From Haliea sp. (GTDB taxonomy: Bacteria; Pseudomonadota; Gammaproteobacteria; Pseudomonadales; Halieaceae), in assembly GCA_016704305.1 (NCBI GenBank), contig JADJAL010000014.1:68999-132998 (forward strand): a stretch of 64,000 bases of DNA, given 5' to 3'. Under the pieces are notes generated by a model. The model worked only from the letters and a program-made list of their open reading frames with translations, made no database searches and was not told the DNA's origin. Made by a program: the position numbers and the translations under genes. Positions 20,436 to 28,981 of this stretch are shown here, one piece after another. Each line of letters opens with the position of its first letter. Position 1 is the first letter of the stretch.

Positions 20436-21860
20436 TCACTCTTTCAGGTAACGATCCAGCTCCCGATGCATTGCCAGTATCAGCTTCTCGTGGTGGCTGG
20501 CCAGCCAGACCTGGCGTATCGCCCGCGAGTGCAGGCCTTTCTGTATGCGCTTGAGGTTACCCAGATCCTGGCGCGGAATCTGGTAGACCTGGTCTGGGTC
20601 CGCCAGGTCGGTGACGGGAATCACCTCGGCGCGTTCGCGCTCGGCAGCCGCAGGCAACGTGCGCGTGGAGTAGATTTCGAAGGTACAGCGGTCCGGGTCG
20701 GTCGCGTGCGGACGCACCCGGTAAATCATCGCGTTGCCCGCCTGCGGCAGGATCATCACGTTCGGGAAGATGGCAACCTCGCCCCCCCACATGCCAAGCG
20801 TTTCCGGCGTGGGCTTGGGCATCGGGCGCTGCCTGACCGCCGCATCCGCATACAACACGCGAATGTACTCCGCGCCGAGGCTGGAGCCCTCGGGAATCGG
20901 TTTGTCGCGCAGGGTCCGCAGCAGGTCGACATCGGCCTGCAACACCTGCGCGTCCATGCCATCGACCAGCAACTGCAGGCGGTCTGCCATCGCATCCACC
21001 GGATTCGTCTGGCCCTCCATGTTCACCTTGCCCTGCATCGGCGTATTGGCACCGGCATAGAAACGCCCGTGACCGTGCTCAAACGCTTCGTAATCCACCC
21101 GGTGATGCGAGAAGTTGGCGTACTCCTCCTCCATCGTCGCGCCGAAGATAAAGTCGGCCGCGCCGGTTTCCAGCTGCGGATGGGTCGCCGGCACATGGTA
21201 GGTTTCGAAAAACGCTTCCTGCGCCACCTTCCAGTTGGCGGGAATCGGAATGGACTTCCACCAGTAGTGGCGCATCTCGCCGATGTTCAGATCCTCCAGA
21301 AACCCGCGTATCGGCGCGATGTATGCCTCGAAGGGGATGCAGTCCGGATCAAAATTAATGAAGACGAAACCGGCGAACACCTCGCAGCGCACAGGTTTGA
21401 GCGCCACATCGGCGTTGCACAATTTGCCGCCGTGAAACTCCTCGCGGGCGAGCACATACTGGTTGTCGCCTTGCGTGTTCCAGCGCCAGCCGTGGAACGG
21501 GCAGATGATGTTGCCGTGCGCGAACGTGCCGGCGCCCTCGGTGAGGGCGGTACCACGGTGCGGGCAGACGTTGTGAAAGGCCCTGACGGTGCCGTCTTCC
21601 GCACGCACCAGGAACACCGCCTGGTCGCCGATCTCGTAGGTGGTGAAATCGTTGACTGCGGGGATTTCATCGACGCGCGCCGCCACCTGCCAGACCCTGG
21701 GCCACAAGCGGTCAAACTCCAGTTGCAGGAACTTGGGATCGATGTAGCGTCCCACCCTGATGCCACCTTCCAGTGTGTGCCAGCCGGATGGCCAATCCGG
21801 GTCGGCGTCTTTGGCGCGGGTCAGCGATTTGAGGTTGGCGGTTTTATCTGGCTGGGTCAT
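20436..21860 (-). CDS. Rieske non-haem iron oxygenase, alpha subunit
   Basis: The 474-residue protein carries a Rieske [2Fe-2S] domain with NVCPHRGTAL (about 97-106) and CPFHGWRWN (about 120-128), and a catalytic domain with EAFFETYHVPATHPQ supplying the histidines of the mononuclear iron site. It hydroxylates aromatic, terpenoid or sterol rings with electrons from a reductase not encoded here. The start at 21860 follows AGGTGA. An upstream in-frame ATG at 21902 lacks such a site. It is first in a five-gene minus-strand operon (two SnoaL-like proteins, an epimerase, one unknown). The substrate is unknown. Confidence 0.9.
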   Translation of the reverse strand: MTQPDKTANLKSLTRAKDADPDWPSGWHTLEGGIRVGRYIDPKFLQLEFDRLWPRVWQVAARVDEIPAVNDFTTYEIGDQAVFLVRAEDGTVRAFHNVCPHRGTALTEGAGTFAHGNIICPFHGWRWNTQGDNQYVLAREEFHGGKLCNADVALKPVRCEVFAGFVFINFDPDCIPFEAYIAPIRGFLEDLNIGEMRHYWWKSIPIPANWKVAQEAFFETYHVPATHPQLETGAADFIFGATMEEEYANFSHHRVDYEAFEHGHGRFYAGANTPMQGKVNMEGQTNPVDAMADRLQLLVDGMDAQVLQADVDLLRTLRDKPIPEGSSLGAEYIRVLYADAAVRQRPMPKPTPETLGMWGGEVAIFPNVMILPQAGNAMIYRVRPHATDPDRCTFEIYSTRTLPAAAERERAEVIPVTDLADPDQVYQIPRQDLGNLKRIQKGLHSRAIRQVWLASHHEKLILAMHRELDRYLKE

Positions 21861-21975
21861 GGCGTTCACCTGCGTGCGTGGCCGTTCTGCTTTGCCAGTC
21901 ATTCTAGTGCCTGCATGTAATCAACACAACTGTTCATTAAATACAAGCTGCACGTCACCACCGCGCACTGCCGAT

Positions 21976-24015
21976 CTACATCGCGCCAGCGACTTGTGCC
22001 TTGCGGATGAGCTGGATGAATTCCGCGCGATAGCCGTAGGGATCGTCGCCGCGATTGGCCTGGGCCAATTCCAGCGCGTCGGCAAAACCCCAGCCCGCCA
22101 GGTACTTGCCACCTTCCAGCAATTGGGCGAAGCCGGCTACCGCGGTTGCGAACTGCGCCTCGCGCAACATGTCAGGTGTCGCCTGCGTGTGCATGCCAAT
22201 GGGCTGGCTGATCAACCGTGACTTGCTCTCCTGCGGCAGTTTGTAGCGCAGTTTCAGGTAGCCGTACTCGTCGGACTTGCCAGCACTCACGGGCGCCTCA
22301 GCGTAGCGGGAGCCTGCGAACGCGCCGCTGTCGCTGCCTGCGGGCGTGATCTCGTAAATCGCGGTGACGCTGTGACCTGCGCCGATATCGCCCGCATCCA
22401 CTGTGTCACTGTTGAAATCCTCCTCCGCGAGCATGCGCGTCTCGTAGCCCAGCAGGCGGTACTCGCTGACCGTGGCCGGGTTGAACTCAACCTGGATTTT
22501 CACGTCCTTCGCGATCGGGAACAGCGCGGACGTGGCCTCATCGACCAGCACTTTCTGCGCCTCGCCCAGCGTGTCGATGTAGGCGGCGACGCCGTTGCCG
22601 TTCTGCGCCAGCGTCTGCATCAGCGCGTCATGGTAATTCCCCTGGCCGAAGCCGAGGACGGAGAGGAACACGCCGGACTCGCGCTTGCGCTCGACGAAAC
22701 CCTTGAGTTCCTCGGTGTCGTAGATACCCACGTTGAAATCACCGTCCGTGGCCAGCACGATGCGATTGACCCCATCCTCGATGAACTGCGACTCGGCCAA
22801 CTGGTAGGCGAGCTGGATGCCTTTGCCCCCTGCGGTCGCGCCGCCCGCCTGCAAGCGGTTCAGCGCGGCGAGAATTTTCTGCTTGTCCTTTACTTGCGTG
22901 GGCTCCAGCACCGTGCCCGCAGCACCGGCATAGACCACGATGGCGACCGTGTCCTGCGGCTGCAGGCGATCGAGCAGCAGGCTCACTGACTGTTTGACCA
23001 GCGGCAGCTTGTCGGGGCTGTCCATGGAGCCGGACACGTCGAGCAGGAACACTATATTGGCGCGCGGCTGTGCGCCCGTGACTTCGTAGCCCTGGATCCC
23101 GATATGCACCAGCTTGTTACCCGCTTTCCACGGCGAGTCCAGCACCGTTACATTAGTGCTGAAAGGCTGGCTTGTGTCTGGCGGCAGCGGATAGTCGTAG
23201 GGGAAGTAATTGACCATCTCCTCCAGGCGCACCGCTGCTTTTTGTGGCAGGGCGCCCGCGTTGAGTTGCCGGCGCGCGAAACTGTAGGACGCGGTATCCA
23301 CGTCGATGGAGAAGGTGGAGACCGGCTCCTCGCTGGTGCGCTTGATCGGATTGGCCGCCGCAGTCTCGAATTTATCGCGACCGACGTCCTGGTATCCGGG
23401 AGGAGCGATAGCGTCGGCTGCAATGCCGCCTAAGCGGTTCGCGAACACGATACCTTGCTCAAGGGCGAAGGACCGTTGCAGGGCTGCCGGCGCAGCAGCA
23501 GCTGCGACTGCTGCTGGCATATCGACTTCGGATTCATCTGCCGACAGTTGCGCGACTGACGCATTCTCCGCGATTTCCGCCTTTTTCTCCCGCACGGCGT
23601 CGGACCCGACACCACGCACCATGGTGTCGATGCGACGCTCCGCCGGAACGGCCAAATCAGTCATACGCACGACCGACGCCACTTCTGTCGGCACCTCGAC
23701 ACCGCTGTACTGCGGCAGTTGTAGCGCGACAAACACGCCGAGCACCAGCACGGCGGCGCTGGCCATGCCGCTGTAGAGCCAGCGCTGGGTGGAATTCCTG
23801 GTAGTTAAACGTTGCATGATTTTTCTCCCGAATGATGGACGTTCGGAAGTAAGACGACTCGCCGCAGCGAATCCTTGGCTCGCGTTCGCACTATTTTTCT
23901 CGTGCTGCACCGCGTCGAAAGCCTGCAGCGCAGCCGTGAGTGCGCGCTCCTTCGCATCGACGTTGGGGGCGTCATCCAGGCGCGCAAACAGATTCTCCAA
24001 TTCTCTATCGTTCAT
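21976..24015 (-). CDS. VWA-domain protein (YfbK-like) with N-terminal anti-sigma-like region
   Basis: The 679-residue protein has a short acidic cytoplasmic N-terminus (1-75), one TM helix (about 80-100), an Ala-rich stalk, a Vwf N-terminal-like region (FSIDVDTASYSFARRQLN) and a VWA domain whose MIDAS is DVSGSMDS near residue 325 with TDGDFN further on. The C-terminal part (YGYLKLRYKLP) matches the YfbK family. It overlaps the ECF sigma gene by ATGA. The layout of sigma factor followed by a single-pass membrane protein fits a signal-transducing or anti-sigma role, which is inference. The periplasmic VWA domain would bind a metal-dependent ligand. Confidence 0.8.
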   Translation of the reverse strand: MNDRELENLFARLDDAPNVDAKERALTAALQAFDAVQHEKNSANASQGFAAASRLTSERPSFGRKIMQRLTTRNSTQRWLYSGMASAAVLVLGVFVALQLPQYSGVEVPTEVASVVRMTDLAVPAERRIDTMVRGVGSDAVREKKAEIAENASVAQLSADESEVDMPAAVAAAAAPAALQRSFALEQGIVFANRLGGIAADAIAPPGYQDVGRDKFETAAANPIKRTSEEPVSTFSIDVDTASYSFARRQLNAGALPQKAAVRLEEMVNYFPYDYPLPPDTSQPFSTNVTVLDSPWKAGNKLVHIGIQGYEVTGAQPRANIVFLLDVSGSMDSPDKLPLVKQSVSLLLDRLQPQDTVAIVVYAGAAGTVLEPTQVKDKQKILAALNRLQAGGATAGGKGIQLAYQLAESQFIEDGVNRIVLATDGDFNVGIYDTEELKGFVERKRESGVFLSVLGFGQGNYHDALMQTLAQNGNGVAAYIDTLGEAQKVLVDEATSALFPIAKDVKIQVEFNPATVSEYRLLGYETRMLAEEDFNSDTVDAGDIGAGHSVTAIYEITPAGSDSGAFAGSRYAEAPVSAGKSDEYGYLKLRYKLPQESKSRLISQPIGMHTQATPDMLREAQFATAVAGFAQLLEGGKYLAGWGFADALELAQANRGDDPYGYRAEFIQLIRKAQVAGAM

Positions 24016-24560
24016 ACACCAACTCCCGGCTGCAGCTCGGCGTTCAGCCCAGCGTTCAGCCGCTTGCGAATTTCGTGCAACCGCCACGACACCGTGGATT
24101 CCTTGACCTCCAGTATCGCCGCCGCCTCGGCATGGGTGAGCCCCTCACCCAGCACCAACACCAGGCTCTCGCGGAAACCCTCGCCCATCCGTTCCACCAG
24201 GGCGATCACCTGCCGCAGCATCACCGCGGATTCGGCATTGTCATGGGTCGGCACGTCGTCCAACTCGCCGCCCCTCTCGCCGCACCCCCGTGATCGTTGC
24301 GCCTTGTGCCAGTCCCTGGCGCAGTTGATCACCAGCCGATACAGCCAGGTGGAGAACGCGGATTCGAAGCGAAATTGTTCGATGGCGCGCGCCAGCTTGA
24401 TGCACGCCTGTTGCGTGACATCCTGCGCATCCTGGCGATCACCGCAGTAGCGGCAGGCAAAACTGAACATGGCGGCATAGTGCTGCTCTACCAGAAGCGA
24501 AAACGCGTCCCGGTCACCGCGCTGGGCGCGCCTGATGGTCTCCTGCAGGTCCTGTGTCAT
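24012..24560 (-). CDS. ECF RNA polymerase sigma factor
   Basis: The 182-residue protein has region 2 (LVEQHYAAMFSFACRYCGDRQDAQDVTQQACIKL, split here at DAQDVTQ) and region 4 (ESLVLVLGEGLTHAEAAAIL then KESTVSWRLHEIRKRL) and lacks regions 1 and 3. The start at 24560 is chosen because MTQDLQETIRRAQRGDRDAF aligns with normal ECF N-termini. It is coupled by ATGA overlap to the VWA membrane gene, which may control it. Its regulon cannot be read from the window. Confidence 0.9.
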   Translation of the reverse strand: MTQDLQETIRRAQRGDRDAFSLLVEQHYAAMFSFACRYCGDRQDAQDVTQQACIKLARAIEQFRFESAFSTWLYRLVINCARDWHKAQRSRGCGERGGELDDVPTHDNAESAVMLRQVIALVERMGEGFRESLVLVLGEGLTHAEAAAILEVKESTVSWRLHEIRKRLNAGLNAELQPGVGV

Positions 24561-24793
24561 GGCCGGCCAATGGCTTGTTTTGGTATTAGACGATGCATGC
24601 GCCGGAATCCTTGACGTATGGCGCAAATAATTTGCGCCATTGAACCACTTTCACTCCACGCTCGTGTGCACGCCGCTCTGGATTATAGGCGGGCTAGGCT
24701 ATTCATTCACATTTGTACTAGCATGGGTATAGCGGGAGGTGCGGCGCATCCCCCTGCAAGACTTGATAACTCTAATAAACAAGTGAGGACGAT

Positions 24794-27280
24794 ATGGTGC
24801 ACAGGACAGGATTCCGTCTATGCAACAGGTTCCCAATTCTGTTTTCCTGCGGCGCGCTCGCCCTGTCCTTCAAGGCCTGGGCACAAACCGCCGACTCGCG
24901 CCAGCTTGCCGCGCAGCCCGTGCTGGAGAACATCGTGGTCACCGCGCAGCGTATCGAGCAGACGGCCAACGAGGTCGGCATGGACATCCGGGTATTCACC
25001 GGCGAGCAACTCGACCAGTTGCGCATCACCAGCGTGTCCGACCTCACGGCACTGGTGCCCTCGTTCACTCTATCGCAGAGCTACCAGGGCGTGCCGACCT
25101 ACACGCTGCGCGGCATCGGCTTCAATACCGTCAATATGTCGGCAACATCCACGGTGGGCATTTACCTCGACGAGGTGGCCTACCCGTATCCCGTGCTGAA
25201 CGCCGGCCCGGTGTATGACATGCAGCGCGTGGAGGTGTTGCAGGGTCCGCAGGGCACGCTGTTCGGGCGCAACACCACTGGCGGCCTGATCAACCTCGTC
25301 ACCAACAAACCGACCGAGGAATTCGAGGCGATGGTGCGGGCAGAAGGCGGCAACTACGAGACGGTCAACACCGAGGCCATGGTCAGCGGACCGCTCACCG
25401 ACACACTCGGCGGACGCCTCGCGTTTCGCACCGAGGACAGCAACGAGGGCTGGCAGAAATCCAACACCCGCGACGAGAAGCTCGGGGAAGTACACCGCTA
25501 CGGTTATCGCGCGATGTTGTCGTTCCAGCCGCTGGAGCAACTGGATATGAACGTGTCCTACAACGGCTGGCAAATCAAATCGGATACGCTGGCCGCGCAG
25601 GCGATAGCACTCAGCCCGGCGACGGTTTCCGGCCCCGCAGCGCCGTTCAACCAGCCGGGACTCGCCGGCTACCTGGCGAACAACCAACCGGGTAAACCCG
25701 ACGAGGCGGACTGGGCACCGAAATCTACGCGCGGCGTCGATATCGGCACCGGCCTCGGACTGCCGGGTGACCTGGATGAAAACAGCCACCTGAACGCGTA
25801 CGCGCTGCACGCCAACTACGCGTTCACGGACGACCTGCGGCTGGTGTCACTGACCGGCTACCAGGATATGAAGCGCGAGGGCCTGACCGACTTCAGCGGC
25901 GCGCCGTATGAAATCCTGCTGCAGGACCTGGACGGCACGATCGAGAGCTTTTCCCAGGAGCTGCGGCTCGAAGGCAGCGAGGACAAGGTGCGCTGGCTGG
26001 TGGGCGCGTACTACACCGACGACCAGTTGTACGATTCCAACCGCACGCTGCTGGGCGAGAACGCCAACGTCGGCCTGATCCGCTCGACCACCGCAAACCT
26101 GATCAATTTGACCGACCTTGGCCTGCTCGATCCAACATTCAATTCCGGTGGCTATACCACCCTGCAGGCGAGCCAGGCGTTTCGTACCTTCCGCGACCAC
26201 GCCGACATCGATTCCGACTCCTGGAGCGTGTACGCCAACGCCGACTGGACGCTAACCGACGAACTGAGTCTCACCACCGGCGTGCGCTACACCCGCGACC
26301 AGCAGGATTACCAGGGCTGCTCGTCGGACTTCAACACCAACATGCTGCCCAACGTGAACGTCACCAGCCGCTTCCTGTTCAACAACTTCTACGGGCAGCT
26401 GGCTGATCCGATCTCCGAGGGTGAGTGCAACACCTTCGACACCAACACCGGACAGTTCGGCGAAGTGCGTTCGCACCTGGACGAGGACAACGTGCCCTGG
26501 CGACTGGCGCTCAACTGGCAGTACAACATCGATACGCTGCTGTACACCTCCGTGTCCGAGGGCTTCAAGTCCGGCACCACGCCGGTGAATGCCGCCAACC
26601 TCGCGGTGCAGAATGCGCCGGTGAAGCAGGAGCAACTGCTGGCCTATGAAGTGGGCATCAAGGCGACGTTGCTGGAGCAGCGCATGCAGTTCAACGCGTC
26701 CACGTTCTACTACGATTACACGGACAAGCAGTTGGCGGTGTACTTCGCCGACCCGATCTTCACCACGCTGGCGCGCCTCGACAACGTCCCCGACTCCGAA
26801 GCGTACGGGCTCGACACCTCGCTGACCTGGCGCGTCACCGCCGATCTCACGGCGATTGTCGCCGCGACACTGCTGCACACCGAGGTGCAGAACTACCAGG
26901 GCATCAACGCGCTCGGCGAGCCGCAGGATTTCGACGGCGCGGAATTTCTCTACAGCCCGAAAGAATCCGGCAGTGCGACGCTGTTGTATGAGCGGGCCAT
27001 CACCGAAGGGCTGGGATTATCGGCGAGCCTGAACGTGCATTACCAGGGAGAATCGCAGGCCGATCTCACCAGCTCCGCGGTCGGCGAGGTCGACGACTAC
27101 ACGCTGGCGAATGCCACGCTCGGCATCCATACGCTGGACCGGCAGTGGGACCTGACATTCTGGGGCAACAATATCACCGACGAGTACTACTGGCTGTCGG
27201 TCACGCAGAACGCCAACACCGTTATCCGCTTTGCGGGCAAGTCCCGCACGGTTGGCGCCTCACTGACCTACCGTTTCTGA
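24794..27280 (+). CDS. TonB-dependent outer-membrane receptor
   Basis: The 828-residue protein begins with a Sec signal peptide ending AWA-QT, then a TonB-box-like LENIVVTAQR, the plug domain (LRGIGFN, VEVLQGPQGTLFGRNTTGG) and a 22-strand barrel ending in an aromatic residue (TYRF). It follows GTGAGGACG. The plug style (VVTAQR, GTLFGRNTTGG) is that of the large IroN/CirA-like group used by marine bacteria for plant, terpenoid or lignin compounds as well as siderophores. The next gene, an MpaB-type oxygenase, starts 15 bases downstream, so the pair is probably an uptake-plus-oxidation unit. No Fur box was seen. Confidence 0.9.
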   Translation: MVHRTGFRLCNRFPILFSCGALALSFKAWAQTADSRQLAAQPVLENIVVTAQRIEQTANEVGMDIRVFTGEQLDQLRITSVSDLTALVPSFTLSQSYQGVPTYTLRGIGFNTVNMSATSTVGIYLDEVAYPYPVLNAGPVYDMQRVEVLQGPQGTLFGRNTTGGLINLVTNKPTEEFEAMVRAEGGNYETVNTEAMVSGPLTDTLGGRLAFRTEDSNEGWQKSNTRDEKLGEVHRYGYRAMLSFQPLEQLDMNVSYNGWQIKSDTLAAQAIALSPATVSGPAAPFNQPGLAGYLANNQPGKPDEADWAPKSTRGVDIGTGLGLPGDLDENSHLNAYALHANYAFTDDLRLVSLTGYQDMKREGLTDFSGAPYEILLQDLDGTIESFSQELRLEGSEDKVRWLVGAYYTDDQLYDSNRTLLGENANVGLIRSTTANLINLTDLGLLDPTFNSGGYTTLQASQAFRTFRDHADIDSDSWSVYANADWTLTDELSLTTGVRYTRDQQDYQGCSSDFNTNMLPNVNVTSRFLFNNFYGQLADPISEGECNTFDTNTGQFGEVRSHLDEDNVPWRLALNWQYNIDTLLYTSVSEGFKSGTTPVNAANLAVQNAPVKQEQLLAYEVGIKATLLEQRMQFNASTFYYDYTDKQLAVYFADPIFTTLARLDNVPDSEAYGLDTSLTWRVTADLTAIVAATLLHTEVQNYQGINALGEPQDFDGAEFLYSPKESGSATLLYERAITEGLGLSASLNVHYQGESQADLTSSAVGEVDDYTLANATLGIHTLDRQWDLTFWGNNITDEYYWLSVTQNANTVIRFAGKSRTVGASLTYRF

Positions 27281-27295
27281 GCGAGGTGATCCGTC

Positions 27296-28165
27296 ATGAC
27301 ATCGACCGCAACTGCCCCGAAAGCCGCCGCCACACTTCCTGAGGTGGATTTCCTGCAACCGGCGGGCGAGCCGGCATTGGCCGGGCCTGATTCGGTCTCC
27401 TGGCGCGTGTTCAAGAACCTGGTCGCGCTGTACATCGGCGGCATCGCCGCGGTGCTGCTGGAACTGGCGGAACCGCGCGTGCGCTCCGGCGTGTGGGACC
27501 ACACGACCTTTCGCACTGACCCGCTGACGCGCATGCAGCGCACGGGCATTGCGGCAATGGTCACCGTGTACGGCGCGCGCAGCGTCGCGCAGCAGATGAT
27601 TCGCGGCATCACCAAAATGCACGCGCGCGTGCAGGGCGAGACGCCGGACGGGCGCAGCTACCGCGCGCTGGAACCGGAACTGATGAACTGGGTGCAGGTC
27701 ACCGCCTCATACGGATTCCTGCAGGCCTACCACCAGTTCGTGACGCCGCTGTCGGCCGCCGACCGCGATCGCTTCTACGCCGACGCGCAGGCCGGCGCAA
27801 AGCTGTATGGCGCGCCCGGGGCGCCGGCGAACGAAGCGCAGCAACAGGCGCTGTTCGCGCATATGCTGCCGCAACTGGAGGCCTCCGATATCGTGTTCGA
27901 ATTCCTCGACATCATGCGCCGCACCGGCGGCCTGCCGCCGCTGATGCGACCGCTGCAACCCCTCTTCCTGCGCGCGGCCATCTCCATCCTGCCGGAGCCG
28001 GTGCGCGTACGACTGAAACTGGACAAGGGCTATCGACTTGCCGGATGGGAGCGCCTGCTCGTACGCGGCGCTGGCGCTCTGTCTGATCGCATCGTGCTGC
28101 GCACGGCACCGCCGGCGCAGGCCTGCGTGCGCTTGGGGCTGCCTGCGGATTATCTGCACAAGTAG
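27296..28165 (+). CDS. MpaB/latex-clearing-like oxygenase (DUF2236)
   Basis: The 289-residue protein belongs to the DUF2236 family (ER-bound oxygenase MpaB / rubber oxygenase Lcp catalytic domain), seen in WRVFKNLVALYIGGIAAVLLELAEPRV, RSGVWDHTTF, LTRMQRTGIAAM and the WVQVTASYGFL helix. Family members carry a b-type haem and cleave isoprenoid C=C bonds. There is no signal peptide, so it should be cytoplasmic or membrane associated. The SD GAGGTGATCC precedes the start, and the gene is 15 bases after the TonB receptor. Substrate and haem ligands remain inference. Confidence 0.8.
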   Translation: MTSTATAPKAAATLPEVDFLQPAGEPALAGPDSVSWRVFKNLVALYIGGIAAVLLELAEPRVRSGVWDHTTFRTDPLTRMQRTGIAAMVTVYGARSVAQQMIRGITKMHARVQGETPDGRSYRALEPELMNWVQVTASYGFLQAYHQFVTPLSAADRDRFYADAQAGAKLYGAPGAPANEAQQQALFAHMLPQLEASDIVFEFLDIMRRTGGLPPLMRPLQPLFLRAAISILPEPVRVRLKLDKGYRLAGWERLLVRGAGALSDRIVLRTAPPAQACVRLGLPADYLHK

Positions 28166-28208
28166 CGCGCTGTTGCGGCTGCAGACAGTGCCAGGGCGCG
28201 CAGTGGGC

Positions 28209-28901
28209 CTATTCTTCCGTCGCCACCGCTACCGCTACCGCCAACGGCGGACCGGAGAACTCCACCTCGATCGCGATTTCAACCTCGTCACTGACACCCA
28301 TCGTCGAGCCCGGCTCGGGAATGCCATAGTCGATGCCGAAATCGGAACGCAGCAACGTGCCGCTGGCGGAGAACCCGACGCGGGCGTGCGGGTCCATCGG
28401 ATGCCCCGCGTAGCCGCCGTTGAAGGTGGCGTCGAGCACCACGGGTTTGGTCACGCCGTGTAGCGTGAAGTCACCCGTTACGCGCGCTTTGTTGCCTTCG
28501 AGCGCCTCGACCTTCGTGGACTTGAAGGACATCAGCGGAAACTGCGCCACGTTGAACCATTGCTCGCCGAGCAGTTGGTCGACAAAGCCGGGAGGCGGAC
28601 TGTCGAGATCAAGCGAGCGCGGATCAATGGTGGCGGTCACGCTGGAGGCGGCAATATTCTCCGGATCAAATTGCAGTTGCGCGTCGAATTGCTTGAATTG
28701 CGCGGTGTAGCGCGAGAAGCCGAGATGATTCACGCGAAACGTAATGCTCGCATGCGTTTTATCCAGTGTGTAGGCGCCCGCTGGAACGGCCGCAGATACA
28801 GCGGGAGCGGGGGCAGCTGGAGCATCGTTCGCTGCGGCGAGCGGCAGTGAGCAGACGGCGAGCAGCGCCAGAACGCCTGGCATCAAAATCGATTTTTTCA
28901 T
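28209..28901 (-). CDS. YceI-family periplasmic lipid-binding protein
   Basis: The 230-residue protein has a signal peptide (about 1-24), an Ala/Pro linker, and the YceI lipocalin-like domain with YTLDKTHASITFRVNHLGFS, a GDFTLHGVTKPVVLDATF strand pair and FGIDYGIPEPG. YceI proteins bind isoprenoid chains such as polyprenyl phosphate or ubiquinone. AGGAGAG precedes the start. It converges on the MpaB oxygenase gene. Both families handle isoprenoids, which is notable but may be chance. Confidence 0.85.
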   Translation of the reverse strand: MKKSILMPGVLALLAVCSLPLAAANDAPAAPAPAVSAAVPAGAYTLDKTHASITFRVNHLGFSRYTAQFKQFDAQLQFDPENIAASSVTATIDPRSLDLDSPPPGFVDQLLGEQWFNVAQFPLMSFKSTKVEALEGNKARVTGDFTLHGVTKPVVLDATFNGGYAGHPMDPHARVGFSASGTLLRSDFGIDYGIPEPGSTMGVSDEVEIAIEVEFSGPPLAVAVAVATEE

Positions 28902-28981
28902 GTAACTCTCCTGGTCAATTTAAACATTATCAAAATACGCGTGGGTGGGAACAATGTGTCATCTGCACACCCAGCCACCAC

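Noticed and set aside
20466..21920. 484-codon plus-strand frame
   Set aside because: Antisense shadow of the Rieske oxygenase gene.
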